Shown here: positions 49,040-57,873 of the stretch, in pieces
Numbering within the stretch: the stretch's first letter is position 1
Layout of the letters: every line of letters begins with the position of its first letter
From: CBDFKU01 sp965248975
GTDB lineage: Bacteria > Chloroflexota > Dehalococcoidia > Lucifugimonadales > JAGWBF01
Direction of reading: 5' to 3'
NCBI GenBank assembly: GCA_965248975.1
Contig: CBDFKU010000011.1
Span: forward strand, 62,001 to 126,000
DNA length: 64,000 bases
Made by a program: the position numbers and the translations under genes
Notes under the pieces: generated by a model
What the model was told of the DNA's origin: nothing
The model's database searches: none
Seen by the model: only the letters and a program-made list of their open reading frames with translations

Positions 49040-50233
49040 TCATCCGGTCGCGGCCAAGGCTCTCTGGGCTCCGGCCATGCCTGCGCCCGTGGCTACCTCG
49101 TAGCCCTCGTCGGCCAGGATGCGCTCCAGGGCCGAGAGTAACGTCAGGACGTTGCTTTCCCTAGACGACTCGCCCATCAGGCCCACGCGCCAAACGCGGC
49201 CCGCGATCTGGCCAAGACCGCCGCCAATCTCGATGTTGAACTCGGTCAGCAGGCGGCGGCGCACCTGGGCCTCGTTCACTCCCTCCGGCACTCCGACGGT
49301 AGTTAACGGGTTTAGCCGGTGGTCCGCGTCAGCGAACAGGTCCAGTCCAAGTGCCTCCAGGCCGGCCCTGAGGGCGGCGGCGTTTCGGGCATGGCGACGG
49401 ATGCGCTGCTCCATCCCCTCTTCCATCCCCATCCTGAGGGCCTCCCTGAGGGCGTAGTTCATGGATATGGGCGCCGTGTGGTGGTACACTCGATTCTGGG
49501 ACCAGTAGGTCTCCAGGTCCGACAGGTTGAAATAGAAGCTCTGGACCTTGGTCTTGCGCTCGCTCATCACGCGGGCCGCTCGCTCCCCTATTGTGATGGG
49601 CGCCAGACCGGGAGGCGCTCCCAAACATTTCTGGCTGCCGCTGTAGCAGACGTCTATGTCCCATTCATCGACGGCCATGGTCTCCCCTCCCAGGGAAGTT
49701 ACTGCGTCGACGATGAGGAGGGCGTCGTAACGATGTGACAGCTCGGCTATCTGTGGCAGGCTGCTGAGGACGCCGGTGGAGGTTTCGGCGTGAACCACGC
49801 CCACTGCCTTGACCTTGCTGTGCTTGCGCATCTCCTCTTCCAGGGACGACAGGTCTGGGCCTACCGGCTTCCCCCAGGGAAACTCGACTGTGTGGACTTC
49901 CGCACCACAGCGGGAGGCGATGTCGGCCATCCGGTTACCGAAATAGCCGTTGATAGCCAGAACAACGGTGTCGCCAGGTTCCAGGGTGTTGCACAGGGCG
50001 GCCTCCATACCGGCGGTGCCGGTCGCGGAGATGGGGAAGGTCAGCTTGTTGGAGGTCCGGAAAGCTATCCTCAGCATCTCCATCACGTCGTCCATTACCC
50101 GAAGGAAGTCCGGGTCCAGGTGCCCTAGGATGGGCTGGCCCATGGCCTGGAGGACCCTGGGATGCACGCTGCTGGGCCCGGGCCCCATGAGTATCCGCTG
50201 GGGCGGGCTGAACTCCTTCAGATAGTTGCTCAT
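49040..50233 (-). CDS. class V aminotransferase (alanine/serine-glyoxylate type)
   Basis: 397 residues from ATG 50233. MGPGPSSVHPRVLQAMGQPI, SATGTAGMEAALCNTLEPGD, VHAETSTGVLSSLPQIAELS, LIVDAVTSLGGE, and pyridoxal-phosphate Lys202 in SGSQKCLGAPPGLAPITIGE are signatures of the AGT/SGAT family. It transfers the amino group to glyoxylate, which fits metabolically with the glycolate-oxidase set upstream (glycolate to glyoxylate to glycine); this link is inference. Confidence 0.9.
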   Translation of the reverse strand: MSNYLKEFSPPQRILMGPGPSSVHPRVLQAMGQPILGHLDPDFLRVMDDVMEMLRIAFRTSNKLTFPISATGTAGMEAALCNTLEPGDTVVLAINGYFGNRMADIASRCGAEVHTVEFPWGKPVGPDLSSLEEEMRKHSKVKAVGVVHAETSTGVLSSLPQIAELSHRYDALLIVDAVTSLGGETMAVDEWDIDVCYSGSQKCLGAPPGLAPITIGERAARVMSERKTKVQSFYFNLSDLETYWSQNRVYHHTAPISMNYALREALRMGMEEGMEQRIRRHARNAAALRAGLEALGLDLFADADHRLNPLTTVGVPEGVNEAQVRRRLLTEFNIEIGGGLGQIAGRVWRVGLMGESSRESNVLTLLSALERILADEGYEVATGAGMAGAQRALAATG

Positions 50234-50311
50234 CGTCGTTGCCCTCGGCACGGAGTTGAAAACGCCTCAGGGGCGCGGTTTGCGTCCACGCCCTTAGGTG
50301 CGAAGCTGACC

Positions 50312-51112
50312 CTAGACCACCGGCGAGGAACCGCCGTCGATATTGACGGCGATACCGGTGAGGTAGCTGGCCCGGTCGGAAGCCAGGAAAGCGATCACAT
50401 CCCCTGCCTCCTCGGCCTCTCCCGCACGTCCCAGGGGAATGCCTCTGCCCTGGTGGGCCATCCTGTCGTAGTACTCATCCAGGGTCATGCCGGGCTCTTG
50501 GGAACTGGCCTGGTCGTACCTGCGCTCCCACTGGCCGCTCTTTATGAGGCCGATGCAAACGGTGGTTACCAGGATGTTATCAGCGGCCAGGTCGTGGGAC
50601 ATGGCCTTGGTCAGCGCCACCCCCGCCGCTCTGGAGACTGAGGTGGGAACCGAGCTGGGACCCGGGGTCTTGGCCCCCAGGTTGGTGACGTTGATTATCC
50701 GACCGCCGCCTGCCCGGCGCATGTGGGGCACGGCCTCTCGGGAGAACCGGATGGCCGCCCACAGCTTCTGGTCGAAGTCGGCTCCCCACGCCTCATCGGT
50801 CACCTCTTCGAAGGGTCCGGAGGCCGCCTGGCCGGCGTTGTTTACCAGGATGTCGATCCTGCCGAACTTCTCTACGGTCGTGTTGACCACCTTCTCCACG
50901 TCCGCAGGGACCGTTACGTCCGCCTGGACGGGCAGCACCTCGTTCTCGGTCCGCGTCTTGATCTGGCCGGCCGCCGCCTCCAAAGGCTCCGCGGTCCGAG
51001 CGCATATGGTGACGCGGGCGCCCTCGTAGGCCAGCCGCCACGCCGCGGCCTTCCCGATACCGTTGCTGCCACCGGTGACGATGGCCACCTTTCCTTTGAG
51101 TCCCAGGTCCAT
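50312..51112 (-). CDS. short-chain dehydrogenase with altered active site
   Basis: 266 residues from ATG 51112. Rossmann motif TGGSNGIG at 13-20, NNAG at 91-94, C-terminal YLTGIAVNIDGGSSPVV. The usual YxxxK is replaced: the aligned segment is TSVSR (Thr157, Arg161) and the preceding Ser position reads NVTN. It may be inactive, or belong to an SDR subgroup with another mechanism. An upstream in-frame ATG at 51154 is excluded because it lies in the promoter. Confidence 0.85.
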   Translation of the reverse strand: MDLGLKGKVAIVTGGSNGIGKAAAWRLAYEGARVTICARTAEPLEAAAGQIKTRTENEVLPVQADVTVPADVEKVVNTTVEKFGRIDILVNNAGQAASGPFEEVTDEAWGADFDQKLWAAIRFSREAVPHMRRAGGGRIINVTNLGAKTPGPSSVPTSVSRAAGVALTKAMSHDLAADNILVTTVCIGLIKSGQWERRYDQASSQEPGMTLDEYYDRMAHQGRGIPLGRAGEAEEAGDVIAFLASDRASYLTGIAVNIDGGSSPVV

Positions 51113-51152
51113 TCGGCTACCCCCTCGCGCGGTCCCCTGTAGAGACCCGGAC

Positions 51153-51161
51153 ATTATATCA
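51153..51161 (-). promoter_or_regulatory. extended -10 promoter of the SDR gene
   Basis: TGATATAAT on the minus strand, the same nine bases as at 15436-15444; no clear -35. The start point would fall about 30 bases before ATG 51112. Confidence 0.5.
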
Positions 51162-51185
51162 TCCGGGGCAAGGTGGACTTGATGC

Positions 51186-52742
51186 TCAAGCCCGTCGATC
51201 GTCGCGGATCGCCTTGATGATCCGGGGCAGGACCGGGATCAGGTCTCCCGCCAATGTGCCTGCGTCTCCCAGCTCTTCCCGCACTGCCTCGCCCGCTGCT
51301 CCATGGAGGTATACCCCGCAGCAGGCCGCGTCTTCGGGGGACACCCCTTGGGCCATCAGGCTGCCGATGATGCCGGTGAGCACATCCCCGGTCCCCCCAG
51401 ACGCCAGTCCGGGGTTAGCGAAGGGGCTGACCAGGCACATCCCATGGGGCTCGGCTACGGCGGTGAAGGCCCCTTTCAGGGCCACCACCGTGCCCCAGCG
51501 TGCCGACCACTCCGTGGCCGATTCCGTTCGCGTTGACTGGATGTCCTCCGTGGTCAGGCCGGTCAAGGTGGACATCTCCCCGGGATGAGGGGTCAGCACG
51601 AGAGGGAACCTGGCGTGCCTCCACCAGCCATCTATGCGAGCCAACGCGTTCAGCCCGTCGGCGTCGACGACGACCGGCAGGTCCGGTTGGGGCTCGGTAA
51701 ATAGCAGCCTCCGCAGGAAGTCGACCAGACCCTCGGACCTGCCGAACCCGCAACCCACCATGAGGGAGCTGTACTGGTCCAGGCGCTCCCTCACCAGCTC
51801 GGCGCCGTCGGGGTGGAACCTTCCCCCGGCATCTTCGGGAAGGGGAAGGTGGATCACCTCGGTCAGCTTGGACGCAGCTATCGGGTAGATGCCTTCTGGG
51901 GAGGCCAGGGTAACCAGGCCAGGTCCCGTCCGGGCGGCTCCCTGGGCGGCGAGGTAGGCTGCGCCAGCATAGCTCCGTGATCCCGCGATAACCAGGGCGT
52001 GGCCGAAGCTGCCTTTGTGAGAATCCGGTGGTCTGGCAGGGAGCCTGTCCCTCACCCAGCCAGAGGTGAGCAGCTCTAGCACGATGTCACGGGCCAGGTG
52101 GCTGGGAATGCCGATGTCCACCACTTCCAGGCGGCCCGCCAGCTCGGCCGCTGGAAACCCGAAGTGGCCCGTCTTGGGGTAGCCGAAGGCGACCGTCACG
52201 TCCGCCGCTGGTGACGCCGGGTCGGCCTCGCCGGTATCGGCATTCACCCCGGAGGGCAGGTCCAAGGCCATAACGGCCATGGCGGGGCTACGCTCCCTGG
52301 CGGTCCGTAGCTTGAGCAACACTTCCCGGATCACGCCGTCCAGCGGGCGGGCTCGGCCGGTGCCCAGTACCGCGTCTACCACCAACTGTGAGCGGGAGAG
52401 CTCCTCGTCGAGGCCGCTGAGGTCGTCGTCGGCAGAGGCGACGACTCCGGCTTCACGGGCTGAGGACAGCTTCGGGTCCTCTGCCCTGCGTTGCGAGGCC
52501 AGGAAGACGGTGACCCGCGCTCCCCAGTGTTGCAGGTGTCGAGCCACTACTAGCCCGTCGCCACCGTTGTTGCCGGGTCCCACAAGCACCAGGACACGCC
52601 GGCCGGCCGCACCTCCCATGACCTGCCGGGCCACGTCGGCCGCGGCCAGGCCGGCGTTCTCCATGAGGGTGTCGGTGCTAACCCCTTCAGATGCGCTGGC
52701 CTCTTCAAGGCCGCGCATCTGGTCCACGCCGACAATTTTCAC
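51186..52742 (-). CDS. nnr: bifunctional NAD(P)HX epimerase/dehydratase
   Basis: 518 residues. N-terminal epimerase (YjeF_N): DTLMENAG, VGPGNNGGDGLVVARHL, LDLPSGVNADTG. C-terminal ADP/ATP-dependent dehydratase: KGSFGHALVIAGSRSYAGAA, VVVDADGLNAL, LTPHPGEMSTLTG, NPGLASGGTGDVLTGIIG. It repairs hydrated NADH and NADPH. The GTG start overlaps the acpS stop (GTGA), the usual acpS-nnr arrangement. Confidence 0.95.
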   Translation of the reverse strand: MKIVGVDQMRGLEEASASEGVSTDTLMENAGLAAADVARQVMGGAAGRRVLVLVGPGNNGGDGLVVARHLQHWGARVTVFLASQRRAEDPKLSSAREAGVVASADDDLSGLDEELSRSQLVVDAVLGTGRARPLDGVIREVLLKLRTARERSPAMAVMALDLPSGVNADTGEADPASPAADVTVAFGYPKTGHFGFPAAELAGRLEVVDIGIPSHLARDIVLELLTSGWVRDRLPARPPDSHKGSFGHALVIAGSRSYAGAAYLAAQGAARTGPGLVTLASPEGIYPIAASKLTEVIHLPLPEDAGGRFHPDGAELVRERLDQYSSLMVGCGFGRSEGLVDFLRRLLFTEPQPDLPVVVDADGLNALARIDGWWRHARFPLVLTPHPGEMSTLTGLTTEDIQSTRTESATEWSARWGTVVALKGAFTAVAEPHGMCLVSPFANPGLASGGTGDVLTGIIGSLMAQGVSPEDAACCGVYLHGAAGEAVREELGDAGTLAGDLIPVLPRIIKAIRDDRRA

Positions 52743-53137
52743 GGGCCGGTCTCCTGGGGGGCGGCCGGAGGGTCCGGGATCTGGCCCACTACCGATGCCA
52801 CCGCGTACTCTTTGGAGTGAGTGAGGCTCAGGGCCAGCTCGGTGACGCCCAGCTTCTCGGCCCGGGCCTGGGCCCGTCCGTGGAGTTGGATCGAAGGAGC
52901 GCCGCTGGGCGCCCTGACCACCTCGATGTCCTTCCAGCCCACGCCCCTCACGCCCGTGCCCAGGGCCTTCATGGTGGCCTCCTTGGCGGCGAACCGTACC
53001 GCCAGGTTCTGGGACCGGCCCCTGCAGTACTCGATCTCAGCTTCGGTGTAGATCCGGTTCAGGAAGCGCTGTCCCCAGCGCTGGTGGGCCTTCTGGATAC
53101 GGTCGATCTCGATGATGTCTATGCCAGAGGTAAGCAT
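52739..53137 (-). CDS. acpS: holo-[acyl-carrier-protein] synthase
   Basis: 132 residues. SGIDIIEIDRIQKAHQRWGQ with the metal-binding Asp, and FAAKEATMKALGTGVRGVGW with the conserved Glu/Lys, are the AcpS motifs; ELALSLTHSKEYAVASVV closes the domain. It transfers 4'-phosphopantetheine from CoA to ACP. It forms an operon with nnr. Confidence 0.95.
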   Translation of the reverse strand: MLTSGIDIIEIDRIQKAHQRWGQRFLNRIYTEAEIEYCRGRSQNLAVRFAAKEATMKALGTGVRGVGWKDIEVVRAPSGAPSIQLHGRAQARAEKLGVTELALSLTHSKEYAVASVVGQIPDPPAAPQETGP

Positions 53138-53215
53138 TCAGGGAGACCTCCGTTCTCTGGGATCGACGCGTCGCGGACGGCGGGAACGGGTCCGCCGTGC
53201 TTTTGGCGAGGGGGG

Positions 53216-53233
53216 TCCGACCGAGCGGTCGGA
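53216..53233. terminator. palindrome between metF and acpS
   Basis: TCCGACCG-AG-CGGTCGGA, a perfect 8-bp stem, with outer pairing by GGTC/GACC-type bases. No T run on either strand, so a rho-independent terminator is only possible, not shown. Confidence 0.35.
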
Positions 53234-53263
53234 GGGACCGAAGGGGAGGGAGTGGGCCATGGC

Positions 53264-54136
53264 CTACCTTCTGGAGGTGTCGACGCTATCCAGAATCCTG
53301 GAAACCGAGTAGCTTCGGTTCAAGGTATAGAAGTGGATCCCGGTAACCCCGCTTTTCCACAGCTGCTCGACCTGCCTGGTGGCATGCTCTATCCCAACCT
53401 CGCGAGCGGCGGCGTCGTCTTCGGCGTACTTGTCCAGCTTGGCGTCCAGGGCCGGGGGAATCGTGGCCCCACATATAGCGGCAAACCGCCGAATCTGAGG
53501 CGTACTCACGATGGGCAGAATCCCCGCTATCACCGGCGCCTCGATGCCCACCCGCGCGGCACGTTCCATGAAGTCGAAGAAGTCCCGGTTATCGTAAAAG
53601 AGCTGGGTTATGACGAAATCGGCTCCAGCCTCAACCTTTTTCTTCAGGTAGGCGACATCGGTGTCCAGGTCGAGAGAGTCCTGGTGCCCTTCGGGAAAGC
53701 AGGCCCCTGCTATCCCAAACTCGAAGTTCTCCCTGATGTAGGCTATCAGGTCGGTGGCGTGGGCGAATCCGTTCTCAGGCGGCACGAATTTATCCTGGCC
53801 CCTGGGGGGGTCGCCCCGCAGTCCCAGGACGTTTTCGATGCCGTCCTGCTCCAGACGGACCAGGACGTTATGCACCTCTTCCGTCGTCTGGGCCACGCAG
53901 GTGATATGGGACATGGGTACCAGGTCGGTATCCGCTTTGATCCTGGCGACGACCTCCACCGTCCTGTCCCGGGTGCTGCCGCCGGCTCCGTAAGTGACCG
54001 AGACGTAGCTGGGCTCGTACGCCCTCAGCTCATCGATGGTGCCAAACAGGGCCTCCACCCCTTCGTCGGTCTTGGGTGGGAAGAACTCGAAGGAGATCGA
54101 CCGTTTACCCGAGTTGAACAGCTCTATGATCTTCAT
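53264..54136 (-). CDS. metF: methylenetetrahydrofolate reductase
   Basis: 290 residues. SISFEFFPPKTDEG, YVSVTYGAGGSTRDRTVEVV, NVLGLRGDPPRG, GADFVITQLFYDN, and IAGILPIVSTPQIRRFAAIC are MetF motifs; the tail SGVTGIHFYTLNRSYSVSRI is typical. It reduces 5,10-methylene-THF to 5-methyl-THF using FAD. It is divergent from folD, which acts on the same folate pool. Confidence 0.96.
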   Translation of the reverse strand: MKIIELFNSGKRSISFEFFPPKTDEGVEALFGTIDELRAYEPSYVSVTYGAGGSTRDRTVEVVARIKADTDLVPMSHITCVAQTTEEVHNVLVRLEQDGIENVLGLRGDPPRGQDKFVPPENGFAHATDLIAYIRENFEFGIAGACFPEGHQDSLDLDTDVAYLKKKVEAGADFVITQLFYDNRDFFDFMERAARVGIEAPVIAGILPIVSTPQIRRFAAICGATIPPALDAKLDKYAEDDAAAREVGIEHATRQVEQLWKSGVTGIHFYTLNRSYSVSRILDSVDTSRR

Positions 54137-54290
54137 TCACATACTCTATCGTCTGCCCGTAACACGGCGGAAGCCGCCGGTAAGTCGTTGGATGGTTTGG
54201 CGGTTTCGGGACATGGGGATGCCGGAAGGCAAGCGGGGACTTCCGTCGCAGAGTCTGAGATAACGAGTGTCACGTTCGATGCATAGGTCA

Positions 54291-54320
54291 ATTATATTCA
54301 CCGGTCTGGCCCTTGTCCAA
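54291..54320 (-). promoter_or_regulatory. metF promoter
   Basis: On the minus strand TTGGAC (54320-54315), 18 bases, TATAAT (54296-54291). The metF ATG is 155 bases downstream; nothing recognisable as an SAM or THF riboswitch lies in that leader. Confidence 0.55.
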
Positions 54321-54335
54321 CTGTGGGCCTCGAGA

Positions 54336-54364
54336 TTGTCCATCATTTAGGGCTATGCTATCAT
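54336..54364 (+). promoter_or_regulatory. folD promoter
   Basis: TTGTCC, 17 bases, TATCAT, 34 bases before ATG 54398. It is back to back with the metF promoter, 15 bases apart. Confidence 0.55.
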
Positions 54365-54397
54365 GACGGGGTCCAAACGCCCTTTGGGAAGCGAGAT

Positions 54398-55288
54398 ATG
54401 GCCAAGATACTGGATGGCGCTGCGACATCGAAGAAGATCCGGGCCGAGGTCGCTCGGGACGTCGCCGAGATGCAGGCCAAGCACGGCGTGACCCCCGGGT
54501 TGGCGGCCGTGCTGGTCGGGGACGACCCGGCGTCGGCCATCTACGTGCGCAACAAGGGGCGGGCCTGTGAAGAAGTGGGCATGTTCAGCGAGACCTTCCA
54601 CCTGCCAGAGGCGACCTCCGAAACCGAGCTGCTACAACTGGTCGACAGGCTCAACGGCGACCCACGTTTCCATGGCATCCTGATGCAGCTACCCCTGCCC
54701 AAGCACATCGACGAGGCGCGAGTCCTGATCGCCCTGGACCCAGGGAAGGACGTAGATGCCCTTCACCCGGCCAACGTGGGCAAGCTGACCCAGGGGAACC
54801 CCGATTTCCTGCCCGCCACCCCGGGCGGAGTGCAGCAGATCCTTCTGCGCAACGGCTACGATCCCGGAGGGAAGCACGTGGTCATCTGCGGCAGGAGCAA
54901 CATCGTTGGGAAGCCCCTGGCGATGCTCCTGATGCAGAAGCAGGCCGGGGCGAACGCCACCGTGACCGTATGCCATACGGGCACCAAGAACCTGGCCAAG
55001 GTGACCCGGCAGGCGGACATACTGGTGGCCGCCATGGGCCGGGCAAAGGCTATTACCGGGGAAATGGTCAGAGATGGCGCGGTGGTCGTGGACGTCGGCA
55101 TCAACCGCGTGCCCGACGCCTCCCGTAAATCGGGCTACCGGTTGGTGGGTGACGTCGACTTCGAGGTGGTCTCGGAGGTGGCCGAGGCTATAACGCCGGT
55201 GCCAGGGGGGGTTGGCCCGATGACCATCGCCCTGCTCCTGGTGAACACCCTGACCGCCGCCCGTCTGAGCATCCACGGACAGGCGTGA
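54398..55288 (+). CDS. folD: methylenetetrahydrofolate dehydrogenase/cyclohydrolase
   Basis: 296 residues from ATG 54398. AVLVGDDPASAIYVRNKGRA holds the catalytic Lys, HGILMQLPLPKHID and GKDVDALHPANVGKL the folate site, and VVICGRSNIVGKPLAMLLMQ the dinucleotide-binding loop; ends ITPVPGGVGPMTIALLLVNT. It interconverts 5,10-methylene-, methenyl- and 10-formyl-THF. The queA GTG overlaps its stop. Confidence 0.96.
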   Translation: MAKILDGAATSKKIRAEVARDVAEMQAKHGVTPGLAAVLVGDDPASAIYVRNKGRACEEVGMFSETFHLPEATSETELLQLVDRLNGDPRFHGILMQLPLPKHIDEARVLIALDPGKDVDALHPANVGKLTQGNPDFLPATPGGVQQILLRNGYDPGGKHVVICGRSNIVGKPLAMLLMQKQAGANATVTVCHTGTKNLAKVTRQADILVAAMGRAKAITGEMVRDGAVVVDVGINRVPDASRKSGYRLVGDVDFEVVSEVAEAITPVPGGVGPMTIALLLVNTLTAARLSIHGQA

Positions 55289-56337
55289 CCCCCGGGAACA
55301 TGCGGACCGGCGACTTCGACTATCACCTTCCCGTGCACCTCATCGCTCAAACCCCCGCAGAGCCCCGCGATTCCTCCCGCCTCCTGGTATTACACCGCGA
55401 CACCGGACGAAGGGAGCATCGACGGTTCCACGAGCTCCCCCGATGCCTGAGGGAAGGGGACGTCTTGGTCTTCAACGACAGCCGGGTCATCCCTGCCCGA
55501 CTGTATGGCATGAGGGAGGACACCGGGGGCTCGGTGGAGGTGCTGCTGCTGTCCCGGATCCAGTCCGGTGTTTGGCGGGCCATCGGCAAGCCGGCGCGCA
55601 GCCTGGTGCCGGGGCGGCGGTTCGTGTTAGACGGCCAGGCAGGCGTGGGGGCGTGGATGGAGGTCCTGGAGGTCTCCGAGGACGATACTCTGACCCTCCG
55701 CCTGTCCTCGGAGGAAGCCGTCGAAAGGGTTGGCCATGTACCCCTGCCTCCGTACATCCACTCCACCCTTGAGGACCCGGAACGCTACCAGACCGTATAC
55801 GCCAGGATTCCTGGGAGCGTCGCAGCGCCTACTGCGGGGCTGCATTTCACGCCCGAGCTGATGCGGGAGCTGGAGACCGCTGGGATACGGTCGGTGTACG
55901 TTACCCTCCACGTAAGCCTGGACACCTTCCGGCCGATCCACGTCGAAGACCCTACAGAACACGCCATCCACGGCGAGTATTTCCACCTGGACCAGGAGGC
56001 AGCGACAACACTGAACCGCGCCCGATGGGAGGAGCGCAGGGTGATAGCCGTGGGCACCACCTCGGTGCGGCTCCTGGAGCAGGCGGCACTGCTCTCCGAG
56101 GCGGCGGGTTCCTCCGAGCTTGTGGCCTGCTCCGGGCGGGCCGACCTGTACATCCTGCCGGGGCACCGCTTCCGGGTCGTGGACGCCATGATCACTAACT
56201 TCCACCTGCCCCGCACCACTTTGCTGATGATGGTCAGTGCCTTCGCCGGTCGGGAGCTGGTGCTGGAGGCCTACGGGGAGGCCATCGCCCGGGATTATCG
56301 CTTCTACTCCTTCGGCGATGGGATGCTTATATTGTAG
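55285..56337 (+). CDS. queA: S-adenosylmethionine:tRNA ribosyltransferase-isomerase
   Basis: 350 residues; the GTG start overlaps the folD stop (GTGA), with an alternative ATG at 55300. DFDYHLPVHLIAQTPAEPRD, LVFNDSRVIPARLYG, YQTVYARIPGSVAAPTAGLH, FHLPRTTLLMMVSAFAG, and YRFYSFGDGMLIL are QueA motifs. It makes epoxyqueuosine in tRNA. The QueG-like protein at 31389 could be related, but has a different build. Confidence 0.96.
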   Translation: MTPGNMRTGDFDYHLPVHLIAQTPAEPRDSSRLLVLHRDTGRREHRRFHELPRCLREGDVLVFNDSRVIPARLYGMREDTGGSVEVLLLSRIQSGVWRAIGKPARSLVPGRRFVLDGQAGVGAWMEVLEVSEDDTLTLRLSSEEAVERVGHVPLPPYIHSTLEDPERYQTVYARIPGSVAAPTAGLHFTPELMRELETAGIRSVYVTLHVSLDTFRPIHVEDPTEHAIHGEYFHLDQEAATTLNRARWEERRVIAVGTTSVRLLEQAALLSEAAGSSELVACSGRADLYILPGHRFRVVDAMITNFHLPRTTLLMMVSAFAGRELVLEAYGEAIARDYRFYSFGDGMLIL

Positions 56338-56414
56338 ATGGCATGGCACTGCAAGGTAATGATGTGATATGGTGGTATTACTAGCTATTTTAGTATTGGC
56401 AGTCGAAGGCGGTA

Positions 56415-56666
56415 ATGATGAGTGGATATGTCACTACAGTAACTCAAAAGGGCCAGGTCACCATCCCAGGGGAGCTTAGGCGAGTATTGAACCTCAAGCC
56501 GAAGGATAGAGTGGCTTTTGAGCTAGTGGGAAAAGAAGTGTGGCTACGGCCGGTTGTGTCAACGCTATTAGCGGGTTATGGAGCGGTCAAGCCCAAGAGA
56601 AGGCCCGAGGATTTCCGAGGGATAAGGCAGGAGGTGGAGGAAGAGGTAGGCGATAGTGACAGGTGA
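56415..56666 (+). CDS. AbrB/MazE-type antitoxin
   Basis: 83 residues. VTTVTQKGQVTIPGELRRVL then LKPKDRVAFELVGKEVWLRP is the swapped-hairpin AbrB DNA-binding domain; the C-terminal KPKRRPEDFRGIRQEVEEEV would be the toxin-binding tail. It is 42 bases before the PIN toxin; together they form a type II toxin-antitoxin module that should autorepress its promoter. Confidence 0.88.
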   Translation: MMSGYVTTVTQKGQVTIPGELRRVLNLKPKDRVAFELVGKEVWLRPVVSTLLAGYGAVKPKRRPEDFRGIRQEVEEEVGDSDR

Positions 56667-56702
56667 CAGGTCCGTGTCCTGGTCTGCAATTTCCGATAAG
56701 GG

Positions 56703-57125
56703 ATGGTGATGGTCAGGTTTCTGGACACTAACATCCTTCTGCGCTATTTAACCCAGGACGATATAGCGAAGGCGCGGGCATGTCTAACTCTCCTTCTGAG
56801 GATAGAGCGCGGTGAGGAGGTCGTGGTTACCTCGGACCTGGTTATCGCCGAGGCTGTCTTCACCTTGCAGTCGCCGCGCCAGTATGGCCTTCCGCGGGAC
56901 CGCATCAGGCAGCTTGTAGAGCCTATCATCTCTTTACGTGGTCTGAGGCTACCCCGGAAGGCTCTGTACAGCAGAGCGTTCGATCTGTATTGCGATAAAA
57001 GCATCAGCTTTGTCGACGCCTATAATGCCGCCTATATGGAGAGCCGAGGGGTGAAGGAAATCTATAGCTACGATACGGACTTCGACCGACTAGAGGAGAT
57101 AAGCCGGATTGGGCCCGAAGGATAG
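56703..57125 (+). CDS. PIN-domain toxin (VapC-like RNase)
   Basis: 140 residues; start at ATG 56703 or 56709. FLDTNILLRYLTQDD gives the first Asp, SDLVIAEAVFTLQS the Glu, and SFVDAYNAAYMESRG with YSYDTDFDRL the last acidic residues of the PIN site. Expected Mg-dependent RNase. A broken hydrolase gene starts inside its last codons. Confidence 0.9.
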   Translation: MVMVRFLDTNILLRYLTQDDIAKARACLTLLLRIERGEEVVVTSDLVIAEAVFTLQSPRQYGLPRDRIRQLVEPIISLRGLRLPRKALYSRAFDLYCDKSISFVDAYNAAYMESRGVKEIYSYDTDFDRLEEISRIGPEG

Positions 57126-57855
57126 CACCTCCTCGATCCCTTCCGAATCGAACCCCCTCCCTCCCATCGTCCTGATACACGGCGCGGCCAACTCCGCCGG
57201 AGTTTGGACCTTCTGGCAGGGGGCGCTGGCCGCCCGTGGCTGGGCCTCCCACGCAGTCGACCTGCGGGGCCACGGCGCTGGCGAGCCCGCCGATCTGTCC
57301 CACACCACCATGTAGGACTACGCCGACGATGTCCGGTCGTTCATTGGCCGGCTGCCAAGGTCAGTGATTGTCATGGGGTGGAGCATGGGCGGGCTGGTGG
57401 CCATGATGGTTGCCGCCACCGGTAAGGCCGTGGCCTGTGTGGCACTGGCACCCAGCATGCCGGCCCGGCAGGTCGACCCGACGGTGTCTCTGCGGGCCGG
57501 CGAGTTCGGCCCCGAGGAGTACGGCATCGTCACCGACGATCCGGAACGTCAGCCGTCGATGCCCGACCTGGACCCGGAGGACCGGAGGGTCGCCCTGGCC
57601 TCGCTGGGCCGGGAGTCGAGGCTGGCCCGTGACCAGCGGCGGGCGGGAGTGATAGTCGAAGCCCTTGGCTGTCCCCTGCTTATCGTGACCGGCACCGCGG
57701 ATACCGCGTGGCCCCGGGAGAGCTACGGTGGCCTGTGGCTGGACGCCGACCACCTGACGGTAGAAGGGGCCTCTCATTGGGGGCTGGTGCTCAATCGACA
57801 GGCCCTGGCGGCTGCGGTTCCGGCCGTCCTGGAGTGGCTGAAGGGCAGGCCGTAA
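57109..57855 (+). pseudogene. alpha/beta hydrolase with an in-frame amber codon
   Basis: From TTG 57109 the frame reads PPIVLIHGAANSAGVWTFWQ, VDLRGHGAGEPADLSHTTM, then TAG at 57313-57315, and without shift DYADDVRSFIGRLPRSVIVM, GWSMGGLVAMMV (nucleophile Ser), LLIVTGTADTAWP (Asp) and GASHWGLVLN (His). All three catalytic residues survive, and one nonsense codon is the only defect. Size (about 248 residues) is normal. It is pseudogenised, or the base is an error. Confidence 0.85.
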
Positions 57856-57873
57856 ACTATTCCGCTATCTGCG

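Noticed and set aside
57313..57315. Amber codon read as pyrrolysine or by programmed read-through
   Set aside because: No Pyl genes or read-through context are seen, and alpha/beta hydrolases do not use it. A nonsense mutation is simpler.
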